64,000 bases of DNA from Rotaria socialis (lineage: Eukaryota; Rotifera; Eurotatoria; Philodinida; Philodinidae). Of this stretch, positions 27,428-38,646 are shown piece by piece. Every line of letters starts with the position of its first letter. Position 1 is the stretch's first letter. A program made the translations under genes and the position numbers. The stretch covers positions 154,574 to 218,573 of the forward strand of contig CAJNYU010004302.1 of the NCBI GenBank assembly GCA_905331475.1, in the 5' to 3' direction. The notes under the pieces were generated by a model. That model ran no database searches and was not told the DNA's origin. It worked only from the letters and a program-made list of their open reading frames with translations.

Positions 27428-28481
27428 TTTTTTCTATTAAATAAAAATATACATTTTGTTTTACTATTCTCGTGAAGGACAAATTTATTCTCTGCTAACC
27501 CAAAGCCTTTATATTTTTTGTGAAGTTAATTATTATCGAAATACTTTATCGTTTAGACACTGGCACCTTCATTTTCAGTTCAGTATTATTTTTAAAACGA
27601 CACAACTTACGTCTGTCATTGTTGAGTTTAGCTGCGTGTACGAGAAGGATCGTGTGTATCGTATGCACAAGTAGTTTACCACAATAGATGATTGCAAGCA
27701 AAAGAGCACCCGATTTTATCTTCCTTTCTCTCTACTTGGTAATGTTTTTGTTGTTGACGGTGCTGCTACAACGAGAATTGCCTATTTTGGTGCTATATTA
27801 CACAAACGTAGGACGATGACGAGTAGAAGAGAGAGAGAGAGAGAGAGAAAAGCCGGATAACCGCTACTGATATTAGTGCAGTTTTTTTTCTTCTTTCGCC
27901 TCTCTCTCTCGCTTAGTTAACGTTTAGCATGTACACGCACCGTACAGTACATATATATATATATTTCTTTTCCGGCAAGTAGCACGGCCGTGGTGTACAC
28001 TAAAACGATCTCATATTTCTTCTCTCGCTCCCTGGCATATACACACAAGCAAACAACGAGCGAGACCTAATCTGGTACGAATGAGAAAAGAATTTTTCTT
28101 TTTCCTATGGTTATTATTCTAGACATACAACTTGCTAGAATGTTATTGGTCTTTAAACTGAGAAGCAAAAAAAAGAAGAACGACAGATATCTCAAAAAAA
28201 ATATACAATGTAGTTAGTAGGACGACTTTCTTTTCTCGTTGTATTTGTATCTTTATTCTGGCAGAAGTTTAATCCAAGGCTAATTATTTATATATGCGTT
28301 TACATGAAGAACAACAAGAGAAACAAGTCTATATCAGTTTTGTTCTCAATGAAATTTTCCTATGGAAAAATCAGATACGATTGTTTGTGTCTCGTTTTTA
28401 TTTAACAAAAAAAAACATTATGATACGAATCAAAGAAAACAAATAAGACTAGAATAAAGATCATGCACAGCAGGAAAACGA
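27428..28481. promoter_or_regulatory. Upstream region of myosin light chain
   Basis: About 1 kb between the light-chain start and the SIL1 stop, both minus strand. It holds a (GA)n tract at 27826-27850, CT-rich blocks, and a (TA)n tract at 27951-27965. It is the likely promoter and 5' UTR of the light chain; no discrete motif can be assigned. Confidence 0.45.
27826..27850. repeat. (GA)n microsatellite
   Basis: About 11 GA units upstream of the myosin light-chain gene. Confidence 0.9.
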
Positions 28482-30465
28482 TTACAAATCGTCCGTTGAT
28501 CTTTGCCGTAATTGCGTTAAGAGTATCTGTATATTATTGAAAATATCCGCATAGTCGTTTAGATTGTTGTGTTTATAAATCGTATTGAATTTGTCGAGTG
28601 TTGATATCAGGTGAATGAAATCTGCGCGACAAATATCAATCAATGGTATCATGGCGTTTATTGTTTTGTCAATATGATCGAAATTATCTGTATCGAACAA
28701 CAATGCCAATCGACTGGAAATACGAGCACACCAACCGTAATCAACTAGTTGATTGAGTATATGTAAGCTAGAATGATATATACAATAAAATACTGCTTAT
28801 AAAAGAGCAAAATGTATTGTTATTAATATCAGTATTTGTTATTTCATCTGATGTATTGTGGGCGAATTCGACAAGTCTGTTGGAGTTTAAATGAATGGTA
28901 ACGCTGGTTTTTTGTACAAGAATCTGTTTTGAGAAAAAACTATTCTGTGCGAAATGTTACATCCTGATTATTTACTATCTTGATGGGAAAGGGCAAGCTG
29001 CAGCTGTGAGCTTTGCTTTAATAGCTCAATCATAGATACATCAGGATAAAAGCACAGGCATTCTAACGAATGTCGTCGCAATTAGCTACCAGTTCTTCAT
29101 CAGATTACAGTGAGAATTCTTACTTACTTTTCATATGCTTCTTTTTTGATATCCATCGCATGGTTCTAGACGACAAAAGTAGTTTTCGAAAATAGAAACC
29201 CTCCGTTATTTTTCGCAGCTTACTTTTTCAGTAATTAAATCATTCATAAGCGTAAGAGCTCGTACAGCTATTTTATTGTTTAGATCGAGCATTTTAATCA
29301 TTAATTCTGCGCCACTATGTTCGAGGAAAGTTTTTTGAGCTGCCGGAAAATTTCTCAATAAAGTTGATAGTGCAAAAAGAAGCCGGAGAATTATATTATC
29401 ATCTGATTCTATATTTAACAGATGTAAAAGATGTTGCATACAGTTGCTTTGTAATGCTTTCAATTGAACTTTAGGATTTCTAAATCGTAAAGAAAACAAA
29501 ATAGAACATGCGTTCGACTCTATCGTCTGTGGGGGACTTGATTTACCCTTGAAAAGCTGCGCCTAGTGCAAGACTGGCTAAATTTCGAATTTCAGCATCG
29601 GTATTTGTAGAATTGAGTAAAGCGATGAGTAAGTCGAGGCCATTCATATCAGCGAAGAGTATTGCATTATCATACTGAAATAGTAAGAATTAGATTCTAG
29701 AAAAAAAAGGAAGTGACGCGAACTTGATGTAGATAATATTCGAGATCGGTTAGAATTGTTTTTGTATTATCATCATTATCGGTTTTATTTAATTGGTCGA
29801 TCAGAGTCACTAAAATTTCTTGATCGGTTTGAATTTTCATATTCAACGATTCGAACTCTTTTTTTAATTCGTCATATGGACGAAATCGCTGGCGGATGTC
29901 TTCTTCGTGTGCCTAAATATATTTTTAAAAACAGTATTTAGACGATATATTTGTTCTAACTGAAATCTTACTTCATCACTTTGAACATCATCTTTGCTTA
30001 AATCAAGATTAGCAAAAGCTTTTTCAAGATTTTTTCGACTGATTTCTTCTTGATCTGCTTCTTAAGAAAAATCGAATTTTGTTTTTCATTTAATTCAGTT
30101 TTCTTAACCTACCAGGTGAAACCGCGATGATTTCATTCGATGTTGATTTTTGTTCGTTATTGTCCAAAAGTTTAGCTTCTCGAAGGCCAGTTTCGAGATT
30201 CAATCGAATATGAAGACCAGGTGGAATTTGTTGCCCTAAAAAAATAGAGAAAATAAATTCATATCGTTATTTATTAATTCTACAAAAATACCTTCGCTAA
30301 TCGTTTGCCATTCGTTTGTTGGAATAAATTCTTTCGCATCTTCTGGATCTAACAAAAGACTTCACTGAGAGGAGAAAAATAAATGAGATCTGATTTACCT
30401 TCGGATGGTTGAGCAGCTACTGCAAAAATTTGAATTAACAAATAAACGAAGAGTAACGATTTCAT
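28482..30465 (-). CDS. SIL1: SIL1-type nucleotide exchange factor for ER Hsp70 (BiP)
   Basis: ER-lumen co-chaperone that releases ADP from BiP. The start at 30465 gives a signal peptide (MKSLLFVYLLIQIFAVAAQP). The family N-terminal block follows: IPPGLHIRLNLETGLREAKL. Next is an acidic/helical part with armadillo-type repeats: LRNLASLALGAAFQG-like sequence, then NPKVQLKALQSNCMQHLLHL, RLLFALSTLLRNFPAAQKTF and AVRALTLMNDLITEK. The C-terminus LTQLRQRSTDDL ends without a canonical KDEL. The terminal TDDL could be a weak retrieval signal, as SIL1 proteins often have non-canonical ends. About eight exons with small introns; the largest gap is at 28.77-29.13 kb. No lesion was seen. Confidence 0.87.
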
Positions 30466-30881
30466 TTTTTATGAATGGAAGAAAGATTTGCGCTAGCGCA
30501 TGCAGGTGATTCATCAGATGAAAAATGACGCGTACCAATAGATGCAGGTAGTCAATAGAGTGCAGTACATTATAAATCATAAATTTTATACTCATTCTCG
30601 TAGGAGAATCAAAAAGAAATCAATGCAACAAGAACACACGATATGTTTGAAAAGTTAACACGCCACCATTTGATTTCGAGTTTTATTATCTCGACAAACT
30701 TGGAAAGACATTGATGCTATTAGTTATATAATTGTCAATTTAAGTAAGGTTATTATTCGATGCATGAAGAAGCTCAAGGTTTTTCCGTGTAGATTGTTTA
30801 TATACATGTACTTTGATTGACATATGCTCGGCAATGCATATTTTGTGAAAACAAAAAAAGGAAAAGAATTGATAGTGTCTA
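30466..30881. other. Spacer between SIL1 start and death-domain gene end
   Basis: About 416 bp of AT-rich DNA between two minus-strand genes, expected to hold the SIL1 promoter. No specific element was recognised. Confidence 0.45.
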
Positions 30882-33800
30882 TCAAACATTTTGACATTTA
30901 TATCTTAAATCATCAATTTTAAACCTATACGCCAAATCAACACGGCCGATATGAATCAAAGCTGAAATAATATTTTCTATAGTGTGATTTGTTTTGAATG
31001 CGTTCTGCCGTTTTAGCCATTTTAGTAATGTTTCATTTTCAAGTTTTGTCTGTTCTAATTTCGCGGAACTGTCCTTCAATAAATTCACTTTTGAATTTCC
31101 ATATAACGATGTCGTTGATTGAGAGTAAGGTTGCCGTTGCGATGTTCGAGACGCGAACAGTGGATTCATCAAAGACGGATGTATATTCAGAGCTTCGGCC
31201 AGTTCACGTTTATCCTCAGTCAATGCTTCGATGATTCCCTAGAATTTAACAAAAAATATTTAGCCAGGCAATTGACGGTGATTGTCTTGCCGTAAAAAAG
31301 TTCGGTACACTAAATGGAATCATTTGCGATTGTGAAGATGGCAATTGAAAAGCAGCTTTCGGTAAGCGAATACGAATAGCACATATAATATTTGCATCAT
31401 TAAGATCCCGAGCTGTTAACCGTTCAAAGCCCGATCGGCCACTTGTACCTCCAGTATTACTTATTGTTTCCGGCCCACTGAAAGACACTCGTGGCGATGA
31501 ATTATTTGGTATACTATCCGTTGTGTCAATATCTTTCAAATCCGATGACGTTCTCGAAGAGACAACCGTCGCGGTCTAAATTTTATTTAGAAAACAAAGT
31601 GCAAATCGTTCTCTGATAGCTTCACTCACAAGTGTACTACTCGTCGATCCAACAGTGGTGTTATGTGCATTTATTTCGTAGAGATTGAGTGTTCCAATAA
31701 AATCATCATCGGTCTTTTGACGATAAATATCAATTGGATAAATGTCGAATTCAACAACAACAGGATATCGAGCGTGTAGTCGAAAACTTAAATCGACTAA
31801 ACGGAAATAGAGTTTGAAGAGTTAGAAGAAAATCCTATTGAATTCAATTTTACCCTTTTCATGCACGTCAATATTACCCATAGGTCTAATTCTTACCTAA
31901 ACTAAAACGTATTCCACCAAACAGTCGCTTTTCTAAGCCTATGATATCTTACACAAGCTCCTTCGGATAGACAAAATTGAACATATTTTGCGTTGCTCCG
32001 AAATGAATTCCGTATTGATAATGAATGATGTGATTGATGCTGATTTATTTTCTGTAATTGTGTTTTGCTCTCACTATCATTAAATAAATGTTCGTCAAAA
32101 ATATTTTCGGTATAATTTCGTTTGCGAAGAATATCTTCGGCTAATCGTTGATCTTGCACCGGTACAATCATAAGTGCATAATGACCAAACGAATTAGCCC
32201 ATGATGGATCTCGAGCTAGAACACAAGAAAATAATTTTGCTGACGTTAATGACCAAAGATTCTCGGCTAATTTATCAAATTTTCCTTCATTCGTTGATTC
32301 CGGCCAACAACGAATAAGAATGATTCGATCGAGTAGTGCTGTCTATATCAAAATATTTTATTTCCAAAGCAATACTTCAAAAGGATTCTCACTAAATTGA
32401 TCATGTAAATGTCTTTATCAGCTATTCGTGCAATAGTGGCGAAATTATTACAATTTTTCCATTTTCGATTTTTATAACCAAGTAATATAATAGGAGCATT
32501 TTCATTTTTAAAACCATCAAGTTTCCAATTGAATGGTGACTTTTTCGATGTTCCCGCTTGAGAAATATCCTCCCGGTTGATAGTAAATTTTGTTTTAATA
32601 AGATTTTCTTGATTATTTATCTTCACTTGGTCGAGAATAGCTGCTATACTTGGCAATTGGGACATCACCGACGGTGAATTCAATCGATTCGTTGATGTTG
32701 GGGTTGCATTTAATGAGCCGCCAGCTTCATCGTATTTTTCTTGTTCAAATTTTCTACGCTGTACAAGAATTTTTTCTACAAAAAGAAAATTTTTAAAAAT
32801 GTTTTTCATGAAAATCTTTTTTTAAATACGTTGAGCTTTTCGGCGACGTTTCTGTAGGTCATCATCTGTTTCATTGAATACATTAAAATATCGAGTCAAT
32901 TGAACTGTCATAGTTATGATGCCTTCGGTTTTCGATTCTTTATACCATTCAAATTCTATTAAATCCGATGAAGCCAACAGTTGATCTTCACTTTTTAGAG
33001 CTACGAAGACCGACGAAAATATAAAAGTCGAAACAAGAATGTCTACTCATACCAGTCATACATCGAATTAGTTCATTGTTGAATGGTATTATACGAATTC
33101 GTGGAGGACGAGTGAAATAATTTTTAGGCGTTTCAATATGAAATATCGATGAATATTCACTTGTATAGACAGAAGATGAACCTATTACATTTTTGATGAA
33201 TATAAACATTTGAAAGTGCCGTATAGAGAATGTCAGATGGTAACGATCTATCAGTTATTCAAAACTACTATTGTTTTTTGCATAAAAATCAATTGACGGC
33301 GTCAAATTTATAATTTACTTGACACTTTGGAGAAAAATCATTCACTAGCTGCATAGAAAAAATATTATTAAAAATTCTTTTTAACCCCAGTTCTGTTGAG
33401 TGAGCTTTCATTCAGATGACGACTGTCACTTATGCATATCGATTCAACCGCAATGAGTGACACGTCGATGTTGCCATCTGGTTTTTATTCTATATATTCA
33501 TTTCGTTTTATTACTTTTCAAATATGGAAAGATCTGATGGAGTCGCAAGTTTTTCTTTTTTTTAGCAAAACAAGTCTACCGGTGTCAATTACTTATTAAT
33601 CCCATATGGATACCAGATCGGAAGTTGCCAAAGGGATATTGTCCGCTAACTGAACATACCCATTTTAAATCTTCAAACATATAAAAATGGCTGTCTTCCC
33701 TGGATAAATCTTAATATTCCCCGGTGCGAAAAAGACTATCAGGCAAGCTTCTTGTGTGACTGCTCATGTTCGAGAGATAACAAATCAAAAGAAAATCTTA

Positions 33801-35096
33801 CTGTCAGGCGATACGTGTAACACTTCAAATGGATAGAAAAGAGCAGCTTCGACAGAAATCGCTCCCAACGATTGTGAGATACGAAAGACAGCATAGGAAA
33901 CATCATTGTATGTTTCTATGTTTGCCGGAATATGAATTAATGGATCCATGATGCGCTCTAAATATAGCTAAGTGAGCTTGATTTTATTTCCATAGAAAAT
34001 CTTTTTTTACTGCATCGAACGTAAATTTTTTGTTGCGATTGCAGCAGTGTATCAGGTAAGGCACAGCAAGGTAATGCTATAGTTAATTGATCAATAGACG
34101 TAATCGCTCGTTTGAATTCAATATCGAATATGTGCGAATATTTTTCACATGCGTTATAATCCATTTGCGATAGTAAATGTTTTGAATTTTCGGTACAACT
34201 AATGTGTATGTCATTGTGCGTTAATTCTCCACGGAGACAACGAATATAAACATCTTGTTTGACAGTTGCCGTTGTGATTTCATAGAGAAATAGTTCGTAT
34301 AGAGGATTTTTATTAAATATATTCGATGGTAAACGCAGCGTTTGTTCGATTTCATTAAAGCATTCATTTTTCGATAGAACGGATTTCATTAAAATATCAT
34401 TTAACGTCGAGATTTTCAGTCGAAGTTTAGTGGCTTGTTTAAACAGATTCATTATTGAACGAGAAAATTCTAGTCGATGCTTATAATTATCTACGAGATT
34501 TTCATCGGATCGTCTGTCAAGTAGTGCGTCAGTAATATCGGATGTGATAGAATTTGAATCCGGCGCATACAATGTCAACATTTCAAATTCGTGGCAAGTG
34601 AACATGCTTGTATTTTGACGAATATTCATAGCAGAAACAATTAGAGATCGACAGCTATGACAAAATCGACCTAATTTTTCACCGACACTTTTCAGAGAAA
34701 TTAATTGACTAGAAAAGAGAAATTAACTGCGAGGTTTTAGAGATTGATTTACTTTTGAAAATGTGTCGTTATTTGTTGAGCTCTTTCGCATTCGAGCTCT
34801 AGATATTTTAATTTTTTATTCATTATTTCATTGTTATCATCGAAAGATATTATTAATTCATCGATGGAAAAGCTGTTTTCCTGATTGATATCATTCTGAA
34901 AAGTATGCTCTTGTGCATCGTGATTACTCTCGATTGTGTGATGAGATATGTTTTTTATCGTATTGAGATCGTCTTCTATTGATTGAAGTTTTTCAAGTGT
35001 ACTCTTCGAATCCGGTGCTTCAGATTCGATATGTGCAGGCGATGAAAATGCATTAGTAGGATTATCCGGTTCAGGAAATTTCTGAAATTCGTCCAT
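30882..35096 (-). CDS. Coiled-coil protein with C-terminal death-like domain, unidentified
   Basis: Multi-exon gene whose exons keep one frame across GT-AG borders, for example TGCA|GTAAAA to TTTAG|AGCGC near 33.95 kb. The start at 35096 (MDEFQKFPEPDNP) is preferred over an upstream Met at 35273. The N-terminal part is acidic and then helical (NKKLKYLELECERAQQITTH), followed by a helical region at 34.0-34.7 kb. The middle contains beta-rich segments (FRISQSLGAISVEAALFYPF; FTRPPRIRIIPFNNELIRC) that could be ZU5-like, but this is unproven. The C-terminus (30882-31223) reads TEDKRELAEALNIHP...ETLLKWLKRQ...IENIISALIHIGRVDLAYRF, the pattern of a death domain, with a long Ser-rich insert between helices. 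It is a possible adaptor of the PIDD/UNC5 kind, but I could not place it in a family. Confidence 0.68.
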
Positions 35097-35630
35097 GAAC
35101 TTGCTGCTGTTTTCTTTTGATTTTGCTTTAATCAACTCACTTGTGTATAAAAATAAGTAGAAAAATTTAATAGGCGCCCTTTCCTTCTCTCTATTTTCAT
35201 AAAAGTCATATCCGGCTTTTTCACACTTCTTTCTTCCGGTATAAAATTGAATTTTGAATAGAGCAAAAACCAAGAACTTCTATTTATATGTCGCTGAATT
35301 ACAAAGAATATTGCTATTGAATAGAATCAACAAAAGAAACTAATTAAATGTTCTTGTTTTAATCGAAAAGAATATAAACGATCACGACGTTGGCATTAAG
35401 ACGACTCTGCTCGAGAGAATGTTTTTACTTCGTGCCTTTTTTCTTCTCTGAATAGAAAGATGCTATTAATTTTTGTTTTCTTTGATTATGTTAAGATATT
35501 TGACGTGCGATTACCCTGGAAATGTTCTTCTTTTTTTCTTTTTTTTTTATAAAATTTTTATTTTGCGTGAGTAGTATTGTTTCACATCCATGCTGAAAGA
35601 AAGGCAATTGTTTTCTTTTGTTAATCCTGT
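35097..35630. other. Spacer with upstream region of death-domain gene
   Basis: 534 bp of AT-rich sequence with T-runs. An alternative N-terminal extension of the death-domain protein (MVFALFK..., from 35273) overlaps it, but its low-quality sequence suggests it is not coding. Confidence 0.4.
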
Positions 35631-36495
35631 TTATGATGAAGTATTGGTAAAAGTTGTTGAATGTCCACTGGACGGAATATTAGCTGGTGTGCGATATCCA
35701 TTATAGCGATTTTTTCTTCGTACCAGATGTATAGCTATGAATGCAACTGATAAACTTAGCATAAAGACGACAACTCCAATAGCGAAGATTTTGAGTAATA
35801 GCCGATCTCGACCTTCAATAGAAAATAGAAGAATGTGATTAGAAATGAATAGATTTTAAAAGTTATTTCCTACGTATTTTAGCACGATAAGCAGCGATTT
35901 GCTCAGGACTTAGCGTACTAGTTTCGAATTCGTCTGGATCAATATTATAGATTCGTGTAAAGTGCCAAGTAGAATATGTCACTGGTATTTTTGTTATCGT
36001 TTGTGTAGTGACTCCTAATGTGGAAGATGATAATTTAGTTATTGCATGTGTAGTAGGTCGTGTTGTAGAAGAAGATGATGATGCAGTTGTTGTTGTAGGT
36101 GGTTCAGTTATCACCTGTGTAGTGACTGTTATTGTGGAAGTTGATGATAATTTAGTTATTGCAGATGTTGTATGATGGATGTGATCCTCCTCCTCCTCTT
36201 TCTCCTCGTGAGACACGTCCGCATAATCTTCATCATGTTCCACATGAATATAAACTGTTGTTTTCGCATGTTGTGTTGTTGTTTTCAATTTCGGTCGAGA
36301 ACCTGGAATTTCACCTCTCAGCTATTCGAATGTTAAACATTCTATTTTCTTACTCATTCGGATTGTTGTAGTTTCGTCGTCATATCCCATTTCATGAACA
36401 TCATAATCATCAGCTTTAACAAGTGAGAATCGACCTAAGCCAAACATATAAAATAGTAAGAAATAGAATATATAAATAGAACCGCACTTAGCCAT
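35631..36495 (-). CDS. Mucin-like single-pass membrane protein
   Basis: Three exons. The Met at 36495 begins a signal peptide (MAKCGSIYIFYFLLFYMFGL...VKA); an in-frame Met lies nine codons upstream (36522). After an acidic YDVHEMGYDDETTT start the ectodomain has an Asp/Glu/His-rich block (HDEDYADVSHEEKEEEEDHI) and two copies of a Thr/Ser-rich unit (TTSAITKLSSTSTITVTTQ and TTHAITKLSSSTLGVTTQ) suited to O-glycosylation. It then has SPEQIAAYRAKIR, a transmembrane helix (LLKIFAIGVVVFMLSLSVAF) and a short basic cytoplasmic tail ending TFTNTSS. The introns close in frame (ATGA|GTAAGA; ATAC|GTAGGA). No family is recognised; a cell-surface mucin-type protein is the cautious call. Confidence 0.72.
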
Positions 36496-37200
36496 GTCAG
36501 CATGCATAGACACATCACCCAAGAGAGATGCATTGCTTTAAATCACATTATTCTTACGATTAAAAATCGTATCTATATATACTAGCTGATAAGATGTCAT
36601 GATTTACTGTTTCTTCGTCTCGTCTTTCGTGCGTGTATATTACAATCGGACAAATAGGAAGAAAAGGATGCATGTCGATTTGTGATCGATGGTACATTGG
36701 TAATCAAATTTTCATAGGAGATATACATAGAAGTCAAACGCGACGGCAACTTGAGAGAAAGAATAGAGCGAATGTTCGCGATGATGGCGTCATAGAATGA
36801 ATAGTGAAAAAATTAGAATTGTTACTAGTCGTATCATTAGGAATCATCTATCAAATTCAATGAGTTAATGGAGAAGAAAAGAAAATGAAATGAAGTAAGA
36901 AATAAGACATGAAACAATATAAAACATTATTAAGTTTCTATAAAGCATTGCGTCTCGAACAAAGATAAGAAGAATATTGATCTTTTTTTCTTGTATGCAA
37001 AAACTCAGAAGAAAGTTTCAAATAGAAAAATATTGAAATGCAACTAATTTATTTTCCCTTGAAATAAATGAACACTTGAGGCCTCAACATTCATTTACGT
37101 GTGTGATGATGCCGCATTGTTTTTTTTTCTTCTTCAGATTTTCTTTAATTTAACAACAATTGTTTTTTTCATAATGCTGCATGTCTAACATGCGAATAAA
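36496..37200. promoter_or_regulatory. Divergent intergenic region (mucin-like / TMEM272-like)
   Basis: About 700 bp between two head-to-head genes. AT-rich, with no assignable motif; it should contain both promoters. Confidence 0.45.
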
Positions 37201-38422
37201 ATGTTATCGGCACTACAGAGAAACGGCAAAAATTCTTTAACATTTGAAAGTGTTGTTTGTTCACAATTAGAATTACAAAGACGTGCTGCGTCGTTTTCCC
37301 ATCGTCGAAATACAATGTGTCGAGGATCATCACAATGTCCGTTGTCATCATCATCGTCATCGTCTAACCGGTTTTCTGCGTCATTGAATCGAATTATGTT
37401 ACTGTCACCTATTCCATCTCCACCGCCAACACCTTATCCAAGCAGTCGGACGTCGACATCCGATGGTAGCACAATGCAATTTATGAAGACAAGAAATTCT
37501 TGTGCTAGTAAACGTAGGCGAACATCATCGGCACATTCTATTATTGGTAATCGAATGGAAAGTATAATAGATCGACAATCACTTGGCTCACTATTTAATT
37601 GGGATGCAACATCAAGAAATGCAGCGGGCAAAAAAGTATGCAAACAATTCTATTCTTGTTTGGGTAATTTTATGTTTGACTTCTGTAGAATGGCTCAAGA
37701 TGGAGTATTGATTTTCCTAAAGAAACGCCATTCTATTGGAGTTTAAGATCACGTTTGATTGAAGAATATACTGAATCAGAATCTCTACTTGAATTTGCTA
37801 AAAAAACTGTTCTAGTACTTATGAAAACAAGTAATTTTCAATCATAAATAAATATTTTCTCTTTCATACACCTTTATAGAAGAAGCAACAGGTTTTCTGT
37901 GTGTTATTCTTGTTCTTCCAATTATAATGATGGGAATTGGTATGATGGACATTTTTTCCGTATTCAGTGTTGATTAAGCATTTTTATTTAGGCGTTAGCC
38001 ATTTAGGTGATTGTCCACGTCAAACAAATTTGCCAATTTATTTATTTGTAGCTGGTATCGTATCGACTACAAAGCTTCTTCAGAGTATTTGGCATAAATA
38101 TCGTTTACAACAGAAACGTCTAACTGATGAAGAAACATCATCGAATCATAATGATGGCCATGCATTTATTGATGGTCTAATGACATCATTTCTTGTCATT
38201 TGGTTTTTCTTTGGTCAATACTGGTTTCTAACTATAGGATATCCGCCGCATTTTGAACAACTTTTAGAAGATCCCGATATTTGGTGTCATAAAACTGTTG
38301 TGTATTGTGCATTAGCGTCAATAGTTATTTCTTATTTTCTATTGATCGCTTTTATTGGTGTTGTCCTATTTCTTGTGTTTTTTACTCGATATACAATTAT
38401 TAAACGAGCGTCAGCACGTTGA
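37201..38422 (+). CDS. TMEM272-like four-pass membrane protein
   Basis: Four exons. The N-terminus is Ser/Arg-rich and probably disordered (SSSSSSSNRFSASLNRI; SPIPSPPPTPYPSSR). The membrane part starts with LCVILVLPIIMMGIG and continues into the family-typical block GVSHLGDCPRQTNLPIYLFV. Two further hydrophobic segments follow (GLMTSFLVIWFFFGQYWFL; VYCALASIVISYFLLIAFIG). The C-terminus is TRYTIIKRASAR. The small introns at about 37637-37690, 37832-37880 and 37941-37991 close in frame. The block with invariant DCP after a first helix is typical of the TMEM272 group, whose function is unknown. An uncommitted membrane protein is the fallback. Confidence 0.72.
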
Positions 38423-38646
38423 AACGCATGAAAATTTAGTCTGAACACGGATTTATATCGTGCAATAATACTCAACACAAGAGGGTGTAGTTGTGGAGGT
38501 GCGGCGAGTGAAGGGGTTAATGTTATATTCAGGTAACTTCTCACCCACACCCAATTTGCTTTTTGAGGTGTATTTTATGTAAATTGTCAAAATTAGGAAA
38601 AACTCAAGTTAATCAAGTATTCGAATAGGCAAGAGTAGAAGTTGAA

